The position numbers and the translations under genes are program-made. DNA of 64,000 bases from Pseudomonadota bacterium (GTDB lineage: Bacteria; Pseudomonadota; Gammaproteobacteria; Steroidobacterales; Steroidobacteraceae), in assembly GCA_021808195.1 (NCBI GenBank), contig JAKBCE010000001.1, forward strand, positions 124,001 through 188,000, written 5' to 3'. The stretch's first letter is position 1, and the number at the start of each line of letters is the position of its first letter. Below the pieces are notes generated by a model that worked only from the letters and a program-made list of their open reading frames with translations, was not told the origin of the DNA and did no database searches. Of the stretch, positions 1-9,813 are shown one piece after another.

Positions 1-1
1 G

Positions 2-1201
2 CTCGCCGAGCTGGAAAGCCTCGACAATGGCAAGCCCATCTCCATGGCGCGCATGATCGACGTCCCCGGGGCGATCCAGCATCTGCGCTACATGGCCGGC
101 TGGGCGAGCAAAATCGAAGGCTCCACCGTGCAAACTTCGCTGCACGCGGCGCCCGGCACCCGCTTTCACGCCTACACGGTGCGCGAACCGGTCGGGGTCG
201 TCGCCCAGATCATTCCGTGGAACTTTCCACTGCTGATGGCTGCGTTGAAGCTCGCGCCGGTATTGGCCACGGGCTGCACCAGCGTGCTGAAGCCCGCCGA
301 ACAGACGCCGCTCACCGCGCTGCGGCTCGGTGAGCTGATCATCGAGGCCGGCTTCCCGCCGGGCGTCGTCAACATCGTGACCGGTCTTGGCGAAACCACT
401 GGTGCGGCCCTCGTAGCGCATCCCGACGTCGACAAGATTGCCTTCACTGGATCGACCGAAGTCGGCAAGCTCATCAACATCGCCGCAACGCCGACGCTGA
501 AGCGGGTTTCGCTCGAACTGGGTGGCAAGTCACCGGTGATCGTGCTGCCGGACGTGGATCCGACCGCCGTAGCCGCAGGCGCGGCCCAGGCCGTGTTCTT
601 CAACTCGGGGCAGGTGTGCGTGGCGGGCTCGCGGCTGTTCATCCAGCGCAAGGTCTTCGACAAAGTGATCGAGGGTGTGAGCGAGGCCTCCCGTTCCATC
701 GTGGTCGGTCCCGGGCTCGACGAACGCACCCAGATGGGGCCACTGGTCTCCGCAGAGCAGCGCGACCGGGTCATGGCGTACCTGCAGTCTGGGCGGGCGC
801 AAGGGGCGAGCATCGCCGCAGGCGGCGAGGCGCCGCAGCGCAAGGGATATTTCGTCAACCCCACGGTGGTGGTGGACGTGAACCCCGACATGAAGATCGT
901 CCGCGAGGAGATTTTCGGACCGGTAGTGGTCGCGCAGCGGTTCGATGAACTCGACGAAGTCGCCAAGTGGGCCAATGACACCCCATACGGCCTTGCCGCG
1001 AGCGTCTGGTCGAACGACCTGCGCGCCGTTCAGCGACTGGTGCCGAAGATCAAGGCCGGCACGGTGTGGGTCAACTGCCACGCCATGATCGACGTCGGCC
1101 TGCCCTTTGGCGGCTACAAGCAATCGGGCTTCGGCCGCGAACAGGGTCGGGCCGGTATCGAACTGTATACGGAGCTCAAGTCGGTCTGCATGGCCGTTTA
1201 A
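2..1201 (+). CDS. Aldehyde dehydrogenase, 5'-truncated by window edge
   Basis: NAD(P)-dependent aldehyde dehydrogenase that oxidises an aldehyde to its acid. The frame is open from base 2, so the N-terminus lies outside the window and about 399 residues are visible. The family signatures are present: FTGSTEVG of the nucleotide fold, LELGGKSP with the general-base glutamate, and NSGQVCVAGSR with the nucleophilic cysteine at visible residue 206. The sequence resembles the betaine/phenylacetaldehyde dehydrogenase group. It lies 11 nt ahead of an alcohol dehydrogenase, so the pair could oxidise an alcohol to an acid through the aldehyde. Given LigM and LigAB nearby, a lignin-type aryl aldehyde is a possible substrate, but that is inference. 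Confidence 0.93.
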   Translation, partial: LAELESLDNGKPISMARMIDVPGAIQHLRYMAGWASKIEGSTVQTSLHAAPGTRFHAYTVREPVGVVAQIIPWNFPLLMAALKLAPVLATGCTSVLKPAEQTPLTALRLGELIIEAGFPPGVVNIVTGLGETTGAALVAHPDVDKIAFTGSTEVGKLINIAATPTLKRVSLELGGKSPVIVLPDVDPTAVAAGAAQAVFFNSGQVCVAGSRLFIQRKVFDKVIEGVSEASRSIVVGPGLDERTQMGPLVSAEQRDRVMAYLQSGRAQGASIAAGGEAPQRKGYFVNPTVVVDVNPDMKIVREEIFGPVVVAQRFDELDEVAKWANDTPYGLAASVWSNDLRAVQRLVPKIKAGTVWVNCHAMIDVGLPFGGYKQSGFGREQGRAGIELYTELKSVCMAV

Positions 1202-1212
1202 GACACGACGGA

Positions 1213-2256
1213 ATGACACATATGAATCTACCCCTACGACATCGTCGCTGCGTCCTGCAGCGACAGGACAATGGCACGTACCGACTGGATTTCGAGCAGA
1301 CCCAGCGACCAGAACCGGGACCCCGCGAGGTATTGGTGCGAGTGCGGGCGGTTTCGCTGAACCGTCGCGACGTCTACATCATGCACGGCCAGTACCCGAT
1401 GCCCCCTCGGCCGCAACTGGTGCCGGCCTCCGATGGCGCCGGGGAAGTCGTCGCACTCGGCGCACAGGCCAAGCGCTTCAGGCTCGGTGAGCGCGTGGCG
1501 GGAACGTTCTTTCAGCGTTGGATCGACGGCCGGCCAAACGCCGACACGCTCGCCTCGGCACTCGGCGGGCAGCTCGATGGCATGCTCTGCGAATACGTGT
1601 GCCTGGACGAGGACGGGCTGGTCCACATGCCAAAGAGCTACAGCTACGAGCAGGCCGCAACACTGCCGTGCGCGGGCGTGACGGCCTGGAACGGTCTGAT
1701 GACGCGCGGACGCATGCAGCCCGGTGACAACGTGCTGATTCTGGGCACCGGCGGCGTGGCCATCTTTGGCCTGCAGTTCGCAGCGGCCGCCGGCGGCCGC
1801 CCCATCGTGACCAGCTCGAGCGACACGAAGCTCGAGCGTGCACGCGCGCTCGGCGCCGTGGCCACCATCAATTACCTCAAGGTACCGCAGTGGGCGACCG
1901 CGGTGCGCGCCGCCACCGATGCGGTCGGCGCGCATCAGATTCTGGAGGTCGGCGGCCTCGGCACTCTGCCGCAATCGCTGGCCAGCCTCGCCGGCGGCGG
2001 CCACGTGGCCCTGATTGGCGGCCTCGCGGGCTTCGGCGGGGACATCCCGGCGATGGCGCTCCTGCACAACAATGCCACCGCCAGCGGCATTTACGTCGGC
2101 TCACGAGCCGACTTCGAAGCGATGAACGCATTCATCGAACAGCATGCGATCCAGCCGGTGATCGATCGCGTCTATGAGTTCGACGCGGCAGCCGACGCCT
2201 ACGAGCGCATTGCTGCCGGCGAGCACCTCGGCAAGGTGGTGATCCGCCTGCGGTAG
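1213..2256 (+). CDS. Zinc-independent NAD(P)-dependent alcohol dehydrogenase (MDR family)
   Basis: Medium-chain dehydrogenase/reductase of 347 residues. The N-terminal GroES-like domain has SLNRRDVYIMHGQYP where zinc-dependent relatives have a cysteine, so it is probably a zinc-free, quinone-reductase-like member. The Rossmann part follows, with ILGTGGVAIFGLQFA as the nucleotide loop. The substrate is not evident. The start was placed at ATG 1213; ATG 1222 in the same frame is the alternative. It follows the aldehyde dehydrogenase directly and was probably co-transcribed with it. It converges with the LysR gene 11 nt downstream. Confidence 0.88.
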   Translation: MTHMNLPLRHRRCVLQRQDNGTYRLDFEQTQRPEPGPREVLVRVRAVSLNRRDVYIMHGQYPMPPRPQLVPASDGAGEVVALGAQAKRFRLGERVAGTFFQRWIDGRPNADTLASALGGQLDGMLCEYVCLDEDGLVHMPKSYSYEQAATLPCAGVTAWNGLMTRGRMQPGDNVLILGTGGVAIFGLQFAAAAGGRPIVTSSSDTKLERARALGAVATINYLKVPQWATAVRAATDAVGAHQILEVGGLGTLPQSLASLAGGGHVALIGGLAGFGGDIPAMALLHNNATASGIYVGSRADFEAMNAFIEQHAIQPVIDRVYEFDAAADAYERIAAGEHLGKVVIRLR

Positions 2257-2267
2257 CGCGGCGCGCT

Positions 2268-3197
2268 TCAGGGCAGCGCGCGTGCCACCTCGATGATGAG
2301 GTTGCGCAGCCAGGCGTGCGCCGGATCGAGTTCGTGGCGCTTGTGCCAGAGCAGGATCTCCTGCTGATTCGGCGCCGGGAACGGCGTCGGGAAGGACTTC
2401 AGCCGTCCCACGTTGGGCGACAGGCGCAGCACCCGCTCGGGCATGGTGGCCACGTACGAGGTGCCCGCCAGAATCAGCGGCAGATGCAGCAAGCTCGGCA
2501 CCGCGAGCTGCACGGGCAGCTCAATATCAAAGAGCCGTCGCACCAGCTCCTGCGTGCCCGCGGAGTATCCGCTCGGCGCGCCGAAGGCGTGGGGCAGTGA
2601 ATAAAACTGCTCTGCGCTCAGCGCATCCCCCACGGTCGGGTGATCGGCATCGACCGCACAGACCCAGCGCACCGGTCGCAGCCGGACCAGACGCAGAGAA
2701 TCCGGCCAAGCACGGGCCGAGTACATGCGCAGGCTATCCAGGCAAACGCTCAAATCCGCCTCGCCATACTCGAGGCGGGTCAGAATGGTCTCGGAGATCA
2801 ACTGGATCCGGCAGCTGATGCCCGGAGCCTGTACGGCCAGCCGCTTCAGCAGCGCGGGCAGCAGGTCCGGTACCGCCTCCTCGGACACGACGATGGTGAA
2901 CTCGCGCTGCGTGGTCGCCGGATCGAACTCCGGCTGCGTCGCCAGCGTCGTTTCGATCCGCAGCAGCGCCTCGCGCACCGGCTCCACGAGCGACAGTCCG
3001 CGCGGGGTCAGCTCCAGATTGCGCCCGACCCGAACCAGCAGCGGGTCATCGAAGTACTCGCGCAGCTTGTGCAACGCGGCGCTCATTGCCGGCTGCGACA
3101 CGTGCAGCCGGTCGGCCGCCCGGCTGATGTTTCTCTCGTGCAGCAGCGCGTCGAGCGAAATCAGCAGATTGAGATCGAATCGCCGAAGATGAACCAT
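2268..3197 (-). CDS. LysR-family transcriptional regulator (NodD-like)
   Basis: Full-length LysR-type regulator of 309 residues. The winged helix-turn-helix occupies roughly residues 5-65, with NISRAADRLHVSQPAMSAAL as the recognition helix region and LVRVGRNLELTPRG just after it. The rest is a periplasmic-binding-like effector domain. This subgroup often controls aromatic degradation genes. Its ligand cannot be read from sequence. It converges with the oxidoreductase pair and lies just downstream of an AraC gene on the same strand. Confidence 0.9.
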   Translation of the reverse strand: MVHLRRFDLNLLISLDALLHERNISRAADRLHVSQPAMSAALHKLREYFDDPLLVRVGRNLELTPRGLSLVEPVREALLRIETTLATQPEFDPATTQREFTIVVSEEAVPDLLPALLKRLAVQAPGISCRIQLISETILTRLEYGEADLSVCLDSLRMYSARAWPDSLRLVRLRPVRWVCAVDADHPTVGDALSAEQFYSLPHAFGAPSGYSAGTQELVRRLFDIELPVQLAVPSLLHLPLILAGTSYVATMPERVLRLSPNVGRLKSFPTPFPAPNQQEILLWHKRHELDPAHAWLRNLIIEVARALP

Positions 3198-3247
3198 GCC
3201 CTCATTCTAGCGTCAACCTCAGCCCGGCGGCCAAGGGTCCGCTTCCT

Positions 3248-4303
3248 TCAATACCCAGCCGCAGCGCTCACTGCGGCACGCATCGACTCGCCCCGCATCG
3301 TGGTGCGGCGCACGCCGCGTGCCCGGAACTCGCGCGGCGTCATGCCGAAGTGTGAACGAAACACACGCCCGAAATGCGTCGCGCTGTTAAATCCATGATC
3401 GAACGCGATTGCCGTAACCGTGCGCCCGTGCTGACTGTCAGCGAGCAGCGCCTGTGAACAGGCCTCGAGGCGACGCTTGAGAATGTAACGGGTCACTGTT
3501 TCATCCCCGTCGGAGAACAGATAATGCAGATAGCGGGTGGTGATCCGGCATGCGCTGGCGATTTGGGCCGGCGTAAGGTCCGGATCGTACAGATGCGCGT
3601 GGATGTAGTTGATGATGCGAATGCGGTGCGCGGTGCCGCGCGAGGAGCGCTCCGCATGCGTGCGCGGCACCTGCGCATAGGCCGCGCCGAGCAGCTCGAG
3701 GATCGCCCCGGCAATCTGCTCGGTGCCCGCCCCGTCGCGCGCAGGAAGAGTCTGTGCGCAGAGCTGACGGAGAAATCCGGACAGTAGTCCGCCCACCCCG
3801 CTCGCCCCCTCCATGGCGAGCGCCACGAGCGACTCCGGACAGGCGATATGACGGCGCAGCTTGCCGGTTGGAATGATCAGCACGAGCATCCGCCCGTTCG
3901 CACCTGGAATAAGGTCAAAGTGCCTGCCGCCGTCGCACAGCACGAAATCGCCGCAGCCGAGCGTCGCGTGACGGCCATCCTGGCGGACGACGCCCTGGCC
4001 GTCGAGCTGCAGATAGAGGTAAAAGCTTGCCGTACGGTTGCGCTCGCCGAGTGCCCGCGCGGCTCGGATCTGGGCATCGGACCCGAGCTCGGCGAGCAGC
4101 ATCTCCCCGAGCGCCGTCCAGAGCGCCCCCCCTCGCGCCAGCCGCTCAGCGGCGCGCACGGCTGACGCCTCGGCTGGCACGCTCGCGTGGGATCCCGACC
4201 CACTGCCCGTGCCCGCCTCGACACTGGCCGACAATTCGCTACCGCTCATGTTCGCCCCCCCCGAGGACAACCAGTCCACCGCCGTGCGGTGATCGAATTC
4301 CAT
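3248..4303 (-). CDS. AraC-family transcriptional regulator
   Basis: AraC/XylS-type regulator of up to 351 residues. The N-terminal two thirds form a cupin-like sensor (TLGCGDFVLCDGGRHFDLI), and the C-terminal 100 residues hold the double helix-turn-helix, including TPAQIASACRITTRYLHYLF and the second-helix consensus AIAFDHGFNSATHFGRVFR. It is transcribed away from ligM across a 299-nt divergent region containing two exact 11-bp direct repeats, so it is the prime candidate regulator of ligM. ATG 4303 gives the longest form; an internal ATG at 4249 is also possible. Confidence 0.9.
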   Translation of the reverse strand: MEFDHRTAVDWLSSGGANMSGSELSASVEAGTGSGSGSHASVPAEASAVRAAERLARGGALWTALGEMLLAELGSDAQIRAARALGERNRTASFYLYLQLDGQGVVRQDGRHATLGCGDFVLCDGGRHFDLIPGANGRMLVLIIPTGKLRRHIACPESLVALAMEGASGVGGLLSGFLRQLCAQTLPARDGAGTEQIAGAILELLGAAYAQVPRTHAERSSRGTAHRIRIINYIHAHLYDPDLTPAQIASACRITTRYLHYLFSDGDETVTRYILKRRLEACSQALLADSQHGRTVTAIAFDHGFNSATHFGRVFRSHFGMTPREFRARGVRRTTMRGESMRAAVSAAAGY

Positions 4304-4427
4304 TTCGTTATACGTAGAGCGGTCGGTCCGAACAAGCAGGTACTATTTATATCAGCTATTAGCGTCAGCACTGTTGCGCATGACGACCGCACGCATGCAG
4401 TGCCTGGCGAGGCCCATGGTGTAATCT

Positions 4428-4460
4428 TTCGCCATCGGCCTTGTGCGGGTTCGCCATCGG
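4428..4460. promoter_or_regulatory. Two exact 11-bp direct repeats 22 bp apart (probable AraC-type operator)
   Basis: TTCGCCATCGG occurs at 4428-4438 and again at 4450-4460, exactly 22 bp apart, which is two helical turns. Direct repeats with this phasing are the usual binding architecture of AraC/XylS proteins, and an AraC gene is encoded divergently. They lie about 140 bp upstream of the ligM start, so the ligM promoter would be somewhere in 4460-4560; I could not assign its -35 and -10 with confidence. Confidence 0.5.
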
Positions 4461-4581
4461 TGGAACACGCACAGCGGATAGGCGGTACACCTTGCACTGG
4501 TCATTTGCCCCTGCGATCCGTCGCGCAGGTCGCATTTTCGGCCCGCCACGTGCGGCAATCGAAATCATTCTTTGACGGTGA

Positions 4582-6006
<1,425 letters not shown>

Positions 6007-6023
6007 GTCGGCTCGACAGATCC

Positions 6024-6062
6024 CCGGGGCGCGGGCCGGCACTTTGCCGGCCCGCGCCCCGG
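6024..6062. terminator. Perfect 18-bp stem between convergent genes
   Basis: An 18-bp perfect inverted repeat with a 3-nt loop (CTT) lies between the stops of ligM and the convergent hydrolase gene. There is no T-run on either side, so it is a strong bidirectional hairpin, probably terminating or protecting both transcripts. Confidence 0.7.
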
Positions 6063-6066
6063 TGGT

Positions 6067-6786
6067 TCAACCCCGCTCGAGCCACTCGAGCAACGCAGCG
6101 TTGACAGCGGCTGGCTGCTCCATCGTAGACATGTGGCCGCTGTCCTCGACGGTGACCAACGACGCGCCAGGCACTGCGCGCGCCATGATTTCGTGGCGCG
6201 CGAGTGGACTCCACGCGTCCTGCCGGCCGCACAGCACGAGCGTCGGACAGGCAATCTGCTCGAGCAGACTCTCGGCGCCCGGCCGATTCAGCAGCGCGCG
6301 AATCTGCGCCGCAAAGAGCTCGGGGGTCTTGCGCTCGATCATGGCGAGAATCGCCTCGATCAGCACCGCATCGGTGAGCCGCGCCGGATGGACCATGCGC
6401 TGGACCCACTCGCGGCCCATGACTCGCATGCCCTGCGCGCGGGCGAGATCTAGCAGCCGCTGGCGCTTGCGCGCCTCGTCCTGCCCGGCTTCCCCGGCGT
6501 CTCGCGCCTCGTACCCGGTGTCGAGTAATGCCAGGCGGGCGATCCGCTGCGGGACGCGCCGCACGAGCTCAAGCGCCACGCGTCCGCCCATCGAGTGCCC
6601 GGCCACGCTGAGCGGCCCGGCCGGCGCCGCCGCGAGCGCCACTTCGGCCATCGCCTCGATCGAGTCGGCCGCGCCGTAATCGGCAACGGTACAGGCAAAG
6701 CGCTGCGTCAGCACCGCAAGCTGTGGCGCCCAGACCGCCCGGTCACACATCAACCCCGGCAACAGCACAACGTTGGCCGCGCTCAT
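6067..6786 (-). CDS. Alpha/beta-fold hydrolase
   Basis: Alpha/beta hydrolase of 239 residues with the full catalytic set: nucleophile elbow GHSMGG, aspartate in LVLCGRQDAW, and histidine in VEDSGHMSTMEQP. It starts at ATG 6786, four bases after the stop of the CoA ligase upstream, so the two are probably translationally coupled. The substrate is not visible. With a beta-keto-acid CoA ligase as partner, a thioester or a C-C bond of a beta-diketone-like compound is a reasonable guess, which would fit the last step of acetovanillone degradation (aroylacetate to aromatic acid). That role is inference. Confidence 0.85.
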   Translation of the reverse strand: MSAANVVLLPGLMCDRAVWAPQLAVLTQRFACTVADYGAADSIEAMAEVALAAAPAGPLSVAGHSMGGRVALELVRRVPQRIARLALLDTGYEARDAGEAGQDEARKRQRLLDLARAQGMRVMGREWVQRMVHPARLTDAVLIEAILAMIERKTPELFAAQIRALLNRPGAESLLEQIACPTLVLCGRQDAWSPLARHEIMARAVPGASLVTVEDSGHMSTMEQPAAVNAALLEWLERG

Positions 6787-6790
6787 CGCC

Positions 6791-8785
6791 TCACGCCTTC
6801 CCCACCTGGTAGTCCTGCTGCGTGTCGACATAATGAATGAAGAAATCGAGCGAGTCGGGATTGGCCATGGCACTGCGGTTGGCCGCCTTCTCCGGCGCCA
6901 TGCCCATCAGAATGCGACGCACCGGCACTTCCATCTTCTTCCCAGTGATCGTCATCGGAATCGCCGGCACGGCAATCACCTTGTCCGGCACGTGCCGGGC
7001 GGTGTATTCGCGGCGTAACGTCGAGCGCACGCTCTCTTGCACCTGTGCCAGCTCCGCCCCCGGGGCCAGCTTCACGAACAGCGGCATGAAGAATCCCCCA
7101 TCGGGCAGATCGAGATTGACGATGAGCGAGTCCTCGATCTCGGGCAGCTTCGCGAGCGTGCGATAGATCTCCGCCGTGCCGATGCGCACGCCGAAGCGGT
7201 TCAGCGTCGCATCCGAGCGGCCGAGCACCGCAGATCCACCCTGCGCGTTGATGCGGAAGAAATCGCCGTGCCGCCACACGCCGGGAAAATCTGCAAAATA
7301 GGTTTCGCGGTAGCGGTCGTTGTCCGGATCATTCCAGAAATACAACGGCATCGAGGGCAGCGGCTCGGTCAGCACGAGTTCCCCGACCTCATCGAGGACG
7401 CTCTCGCCGCGCTCGTTGAACGCTTTGACCGCCACGCCGAGCGAGGGCGCCTGGATCTCCCCGGCGCGCACTGGCAGCGTCGGCACGCCGCCGACGAACC
7501 CTGTGCAGCAATCCGTGCCGCCACTGCCATTGGCCACCCACAGGTCCTCTTTGACGGCTCGGTAGAACCACGCCATGCAGTCCGGCGTGGCCGGTGATCC
7601 GGCCAGGGTGATGCTGCGCAGGCAGCCGAGATCATACCGTTCACGCGGCACGATGCCCGCGCGCACCATCTGCTCGACGAACGTCGGGCTCGCCCCGAGC
7701 ATCGTCGCACAGCCCTCTGCGGCGAGCCGCCACAACGTGTCGGGCGCCGGGTAAGTCGGGCTGCCGTCATAGAGAATCGGCACCGCCCCGGTGGCGAGGG
7801 AACTTGCAATGAAGTTCCACAACATCCAGCCACTGGTGGTGAAGAACAACAGCCGCTCGCCCGGATGCAGATCGAAATGAAACAGTGCATTCTTCATGGT
7901 TTCGAGCAATATGCCCCCATGACTGTGCACGATCGCCTTAGGCAATCCGGTCGTGCCCGAGGAGAACAGCGTCCAGAGCGGCTGCCCGAACGGACCCTGC
8001 TCGAATTCGAACTGCTCGGCTGACACCGGCGGCCCCTCGAGCAGTTGCGCCCAGCGCAGCGCATCGGCGCGCGGCAACCCATCGGCGTGCGGATCGAGAT
8101 ATGGCAGGTAGATCACCTGCTCGAGACCATCGAGCCCGGCGAGAATGCGCTCGAGCTCCGCACGCCGGTCGAAACGCTTGCCGCCATAGCGATAGCCGTC
8201 GATACAGAACAGCACCCGAGGGTTGAGCTGTGCGATGCGATCGAGCACACCGCGCTCACCGAAATCCGGCGAACAGCACGCCCAGATTGCGCCGATGGCG
8301 GTCGAGGCGAGCATCGCGATGATGGTCTGAGGAATATTCGGCATCCACGCCACCACGCGGTCGCCGGGCCGCACGCCCAACGCGCGCAAACGCGTCGCCA
8401 GCACCCGCACCTGATCTGCAAGCTCGGTCCAACTCAGGGGGACGAGCGCCCCATCCTCTGCCGCGTGCAGCAATGCAACCGGGCCATGACGCGCACCACG
8501 CAGCACGTTCTCAGCGTAATTGAGCCGAGCACCGGCAAACCACTCCGCCCCGGGCATGGCGCGCTCGGCGAGCACGCGTGTGTACGGGGTAGCTTTGATC
8601 TCAAAGTACTCCCACAACGCCCCCCAGAACGCCTCGATGTCGCGCACCGACCACTGCCACAACTCCATGTAACTTGCGAACGAAAGACCTCTTGTCTGCC
8701 GCAACCAACGAGCGAAGGCCGTTACATTAGCCCTCTCGATCCGCTGCTCGCTCGGAGTCCACAGAATGTCGCCTGCATGCACCAC
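6791..8785 (-). CDS. aacS: Acetoacetate-CoA ligase-type acyl-CoA synthetase
   Basis: AMP-forming acyl-CoA synthetase of 664 residues with the long N-terminal extension typical of acetoacetyl-CoA synthetases (ASYMELWQWSVRDIEAFWGA). ATP-binding motif LFSSGTTGLPKAIVHSHGG, the core GSGGTDCCTGF and the C-terminal ITGKKMEVPVRRIL with the acyl-adenylate lysine are all present. The family activates acetoacetate to acetoacetyl-CoA. In this island another beta-keto acid, such as vanilloylacetate, is an attractive alternative. It is the first gene of a two-gene unit with the alpha/beta hydrolase and is divergent from the amidohydrolase, with a palindrome between them. Confidence 0.9.
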   Translation of the reverse strand: MVHAGDILWTPSEQRIERANVTAFARWLRQTRGLSFASYMELWQWSVRDIEAFWGALWEYFEIKATPYTRVLAERAMPGAEWFAGARLNYAENVLRGARHGPVALLHAAEDGALVPLSWTELADQVRVLATRLRALGVRPGDRVVAWMPNIPQTIIAMLASTAIGAIWACCSPDFGERGVLDRIAQLNPRVLFCIDGYRYGGKRFDRRAELERILAGLDGLEQVIYLPYLDPHADGLPRADALRWAQLLEGPPVSAEQFEFEQGPFGQPLWTLFSSGTTGLPKAIVHSHGGILLETMKNALFHFDLHPGERLLFFTTSGWMLWNFIASSLATGAVPILYDGSPTYPAPDTLWRLAAEGCATMLGASPTFVEQMVRAGIVPRERYDLGCLRSITLAGSPATPDCMAWFYRAVKEDLWVANGSGGTDCCTGFVGGVPTLPVRAGEIQAPSLGVAVKAFNERGESVLDEVGELVLTEPLPSMPLYFWNDPDNDRYRETYFADFPGVWRHGDFFRINAQGGSAVLGRSDATLNRFGVRIGTAEIYRTLAKLPEIEDSLIVNLDLPDGGFFMPLFVKLAPGAELAQVQESVRSTLRREYTARHVPDKVIAVPAIPMTITGKKMEVPVRRILMGMAPEKAANRSAMANPDSLDFFIHYVDTQQDYQVGKA

Positions 8786-8825
8786 GCTTGAAACCTCCGC
8801 AACAAATTGTCAGGATGCCACACCC

Positions 8826-8841
8826 GCGGACGATCGTCCGC
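8826..8841. promoter_or_regulatory. Perfect 16-bp palindrome in divergent promoter region
   Basis: GCGGACGATCGTCCGC is a perfect self-complementary 16-mer in the 81-bp gap between the divergent CoA ligase and amidohydrolase genes. Such a site suits a dimeric repressor of the TetR, GntR or IclR kind acting on both genes. No regulator of those families is encoded in this window, so the binding protein is unknown. Confidence 0.5.
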
Positions 8842-8866
8842 AAAACCCACTGCGGCGTAATCCGAG

Positions 8867-9736
8867 ATGAATACCGATCAGTTGATTGCCATCGATGTCC
8901 ATACTCACGCGGAAGTGTCCTGCCGCGAACCCACCGACGAGATGTGGAAGGAGTTCGAAGACGCCGCCAGCCACTATTTCAAAGCCGGGCGTCGCCCCAC
9001 CATCGCAGAAACCATCGCCTACTATCGCGAGCGCCGACTCGGACTGGTGATGTTCACCGTCGACAGTGAATTCGAAATGGGCGTGCGCCGCGTGCCCAAC
9101 GAAGAAGTGGCCGAGGCGGCCAGGGACAACGCCGACATGATGCTCGCCTTCGCGAGCATCGATCCGCACAAGGGCAAGCTCGGCGTTCGCCAGGCTCGCC
9201 GGCTGATCGAGGAGTACGGCATGCGCGGCTTCAAGTTCCACCCGACCTGCCAGGGCTTCTTCCCCAACGATCGCATGGCCTATCCGCTCTACGAACTCAT
9301 CGCTGAGCGGCGGCTCCCGGCCATCTTCCACACCGGACACTCCGGCATTGGCACCGGCATGCGCGGCGGTGGCGGACTGCGCCTGAAATACTCTCAACCC
9401 ATTCATCTCGACGACGTTGCGGCCGATTTCCCCGACATGACCATCATCCTGGCCCACCCGTCCTGGCCGTGGACCGACGAGGCATTGTCGGTCGCGCTTC
9501 ACAAGCCGAACGTCTACATCGATCTGTCCGGATGGCTGCCGCGCTACTTTCCGCCGCAGATCGTGCGCTACGGAAACACCCAACTCAAGCACAAGCTCCT
9601 GTTCGGCTCCGATTATCCACTGATTTCACCCGACCGATGGATCGAGGATTTCCGCGCCGCCGGATTCAAGCCCGAGGTGCAGGAGCTGATCCTGAAGGAA
9701 AATGCCATCCGCGCTCTGGGACTCGCTCGTTCCTGA
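8867..9736 (+). CDS. Amidohydrolase family 2 protein (ACMSD-like TIM barrel)
   Basis: Metal-dependent TIM-barrel protein of 289 residues in the amidohydrolase-2/ACMSD superfamily, which includes non-oxidative aromatic decarboxylases and ring-cleavage-product hydrolases. Metal-site motifs are visible: IDVHTHAE at the N-terminus, MRGFKFHP in mid-protein, FHTGHSG, LAHPSWPW and the C-terminal LFGSDYPL with the catalytic aspartate. The exact reaction is not evident. Its place among ligM, the beta-keto-acid ligase and the ketone-carboxylation operon suggests hydrolysis or decarboxylation of an aromatic intermediate. It is divergent from the ligase and convergent with the TonB receptor gene. Confidence 0.85.
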   Translation: MNTDQLIAIDVHTHAEVSCREPTDEMWKEFEDAASHYFKAGRRPTIAETIAYYRERRLGLVMFTVDSEFEMGVRRVPNEEVAEAARDNADMMLAFASIDPHKGKLGVRQARRLIEEYGMRGFKFHPTCQGFFPNDRMAYPLYELIAERRLPAIFHTGHSGIGTGMRGGGGLRLKYSQPIHLDDVAADFPDMTIILAHPSWPWTDEALSVALHKPNVYIDLSGWLPRYFPPQIVRYGNTQLKHKLLFGSDYPLISPDRWIEDFRAAGFKPEVQELILKENAIRALGLARS

Positions 9737-9760
9737 GCGTCGCCGGTGACACTGCGCCCA

Positions 9761-9793
9761 CCGACGGCCGGTCCGTATTGGGCCGGCCGTCGG
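9761..9793. terminator. Inverted repeat between convergent genes
   Basis: A GC-rich inverted repeat (arms beginning CCGACGGCCGG and ending CCGGCCGTCGG, loop around GTATT) sits between the amidohydrolase stop and the stop of the convergent TonB-receptor gene. No long T-run follows, so it is likely a bidirectional hairpin terminator. Confidence 0.6.
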
Positions 9794-9813
9794 CGGGTCG
9801 CGATCTGCTGCCG

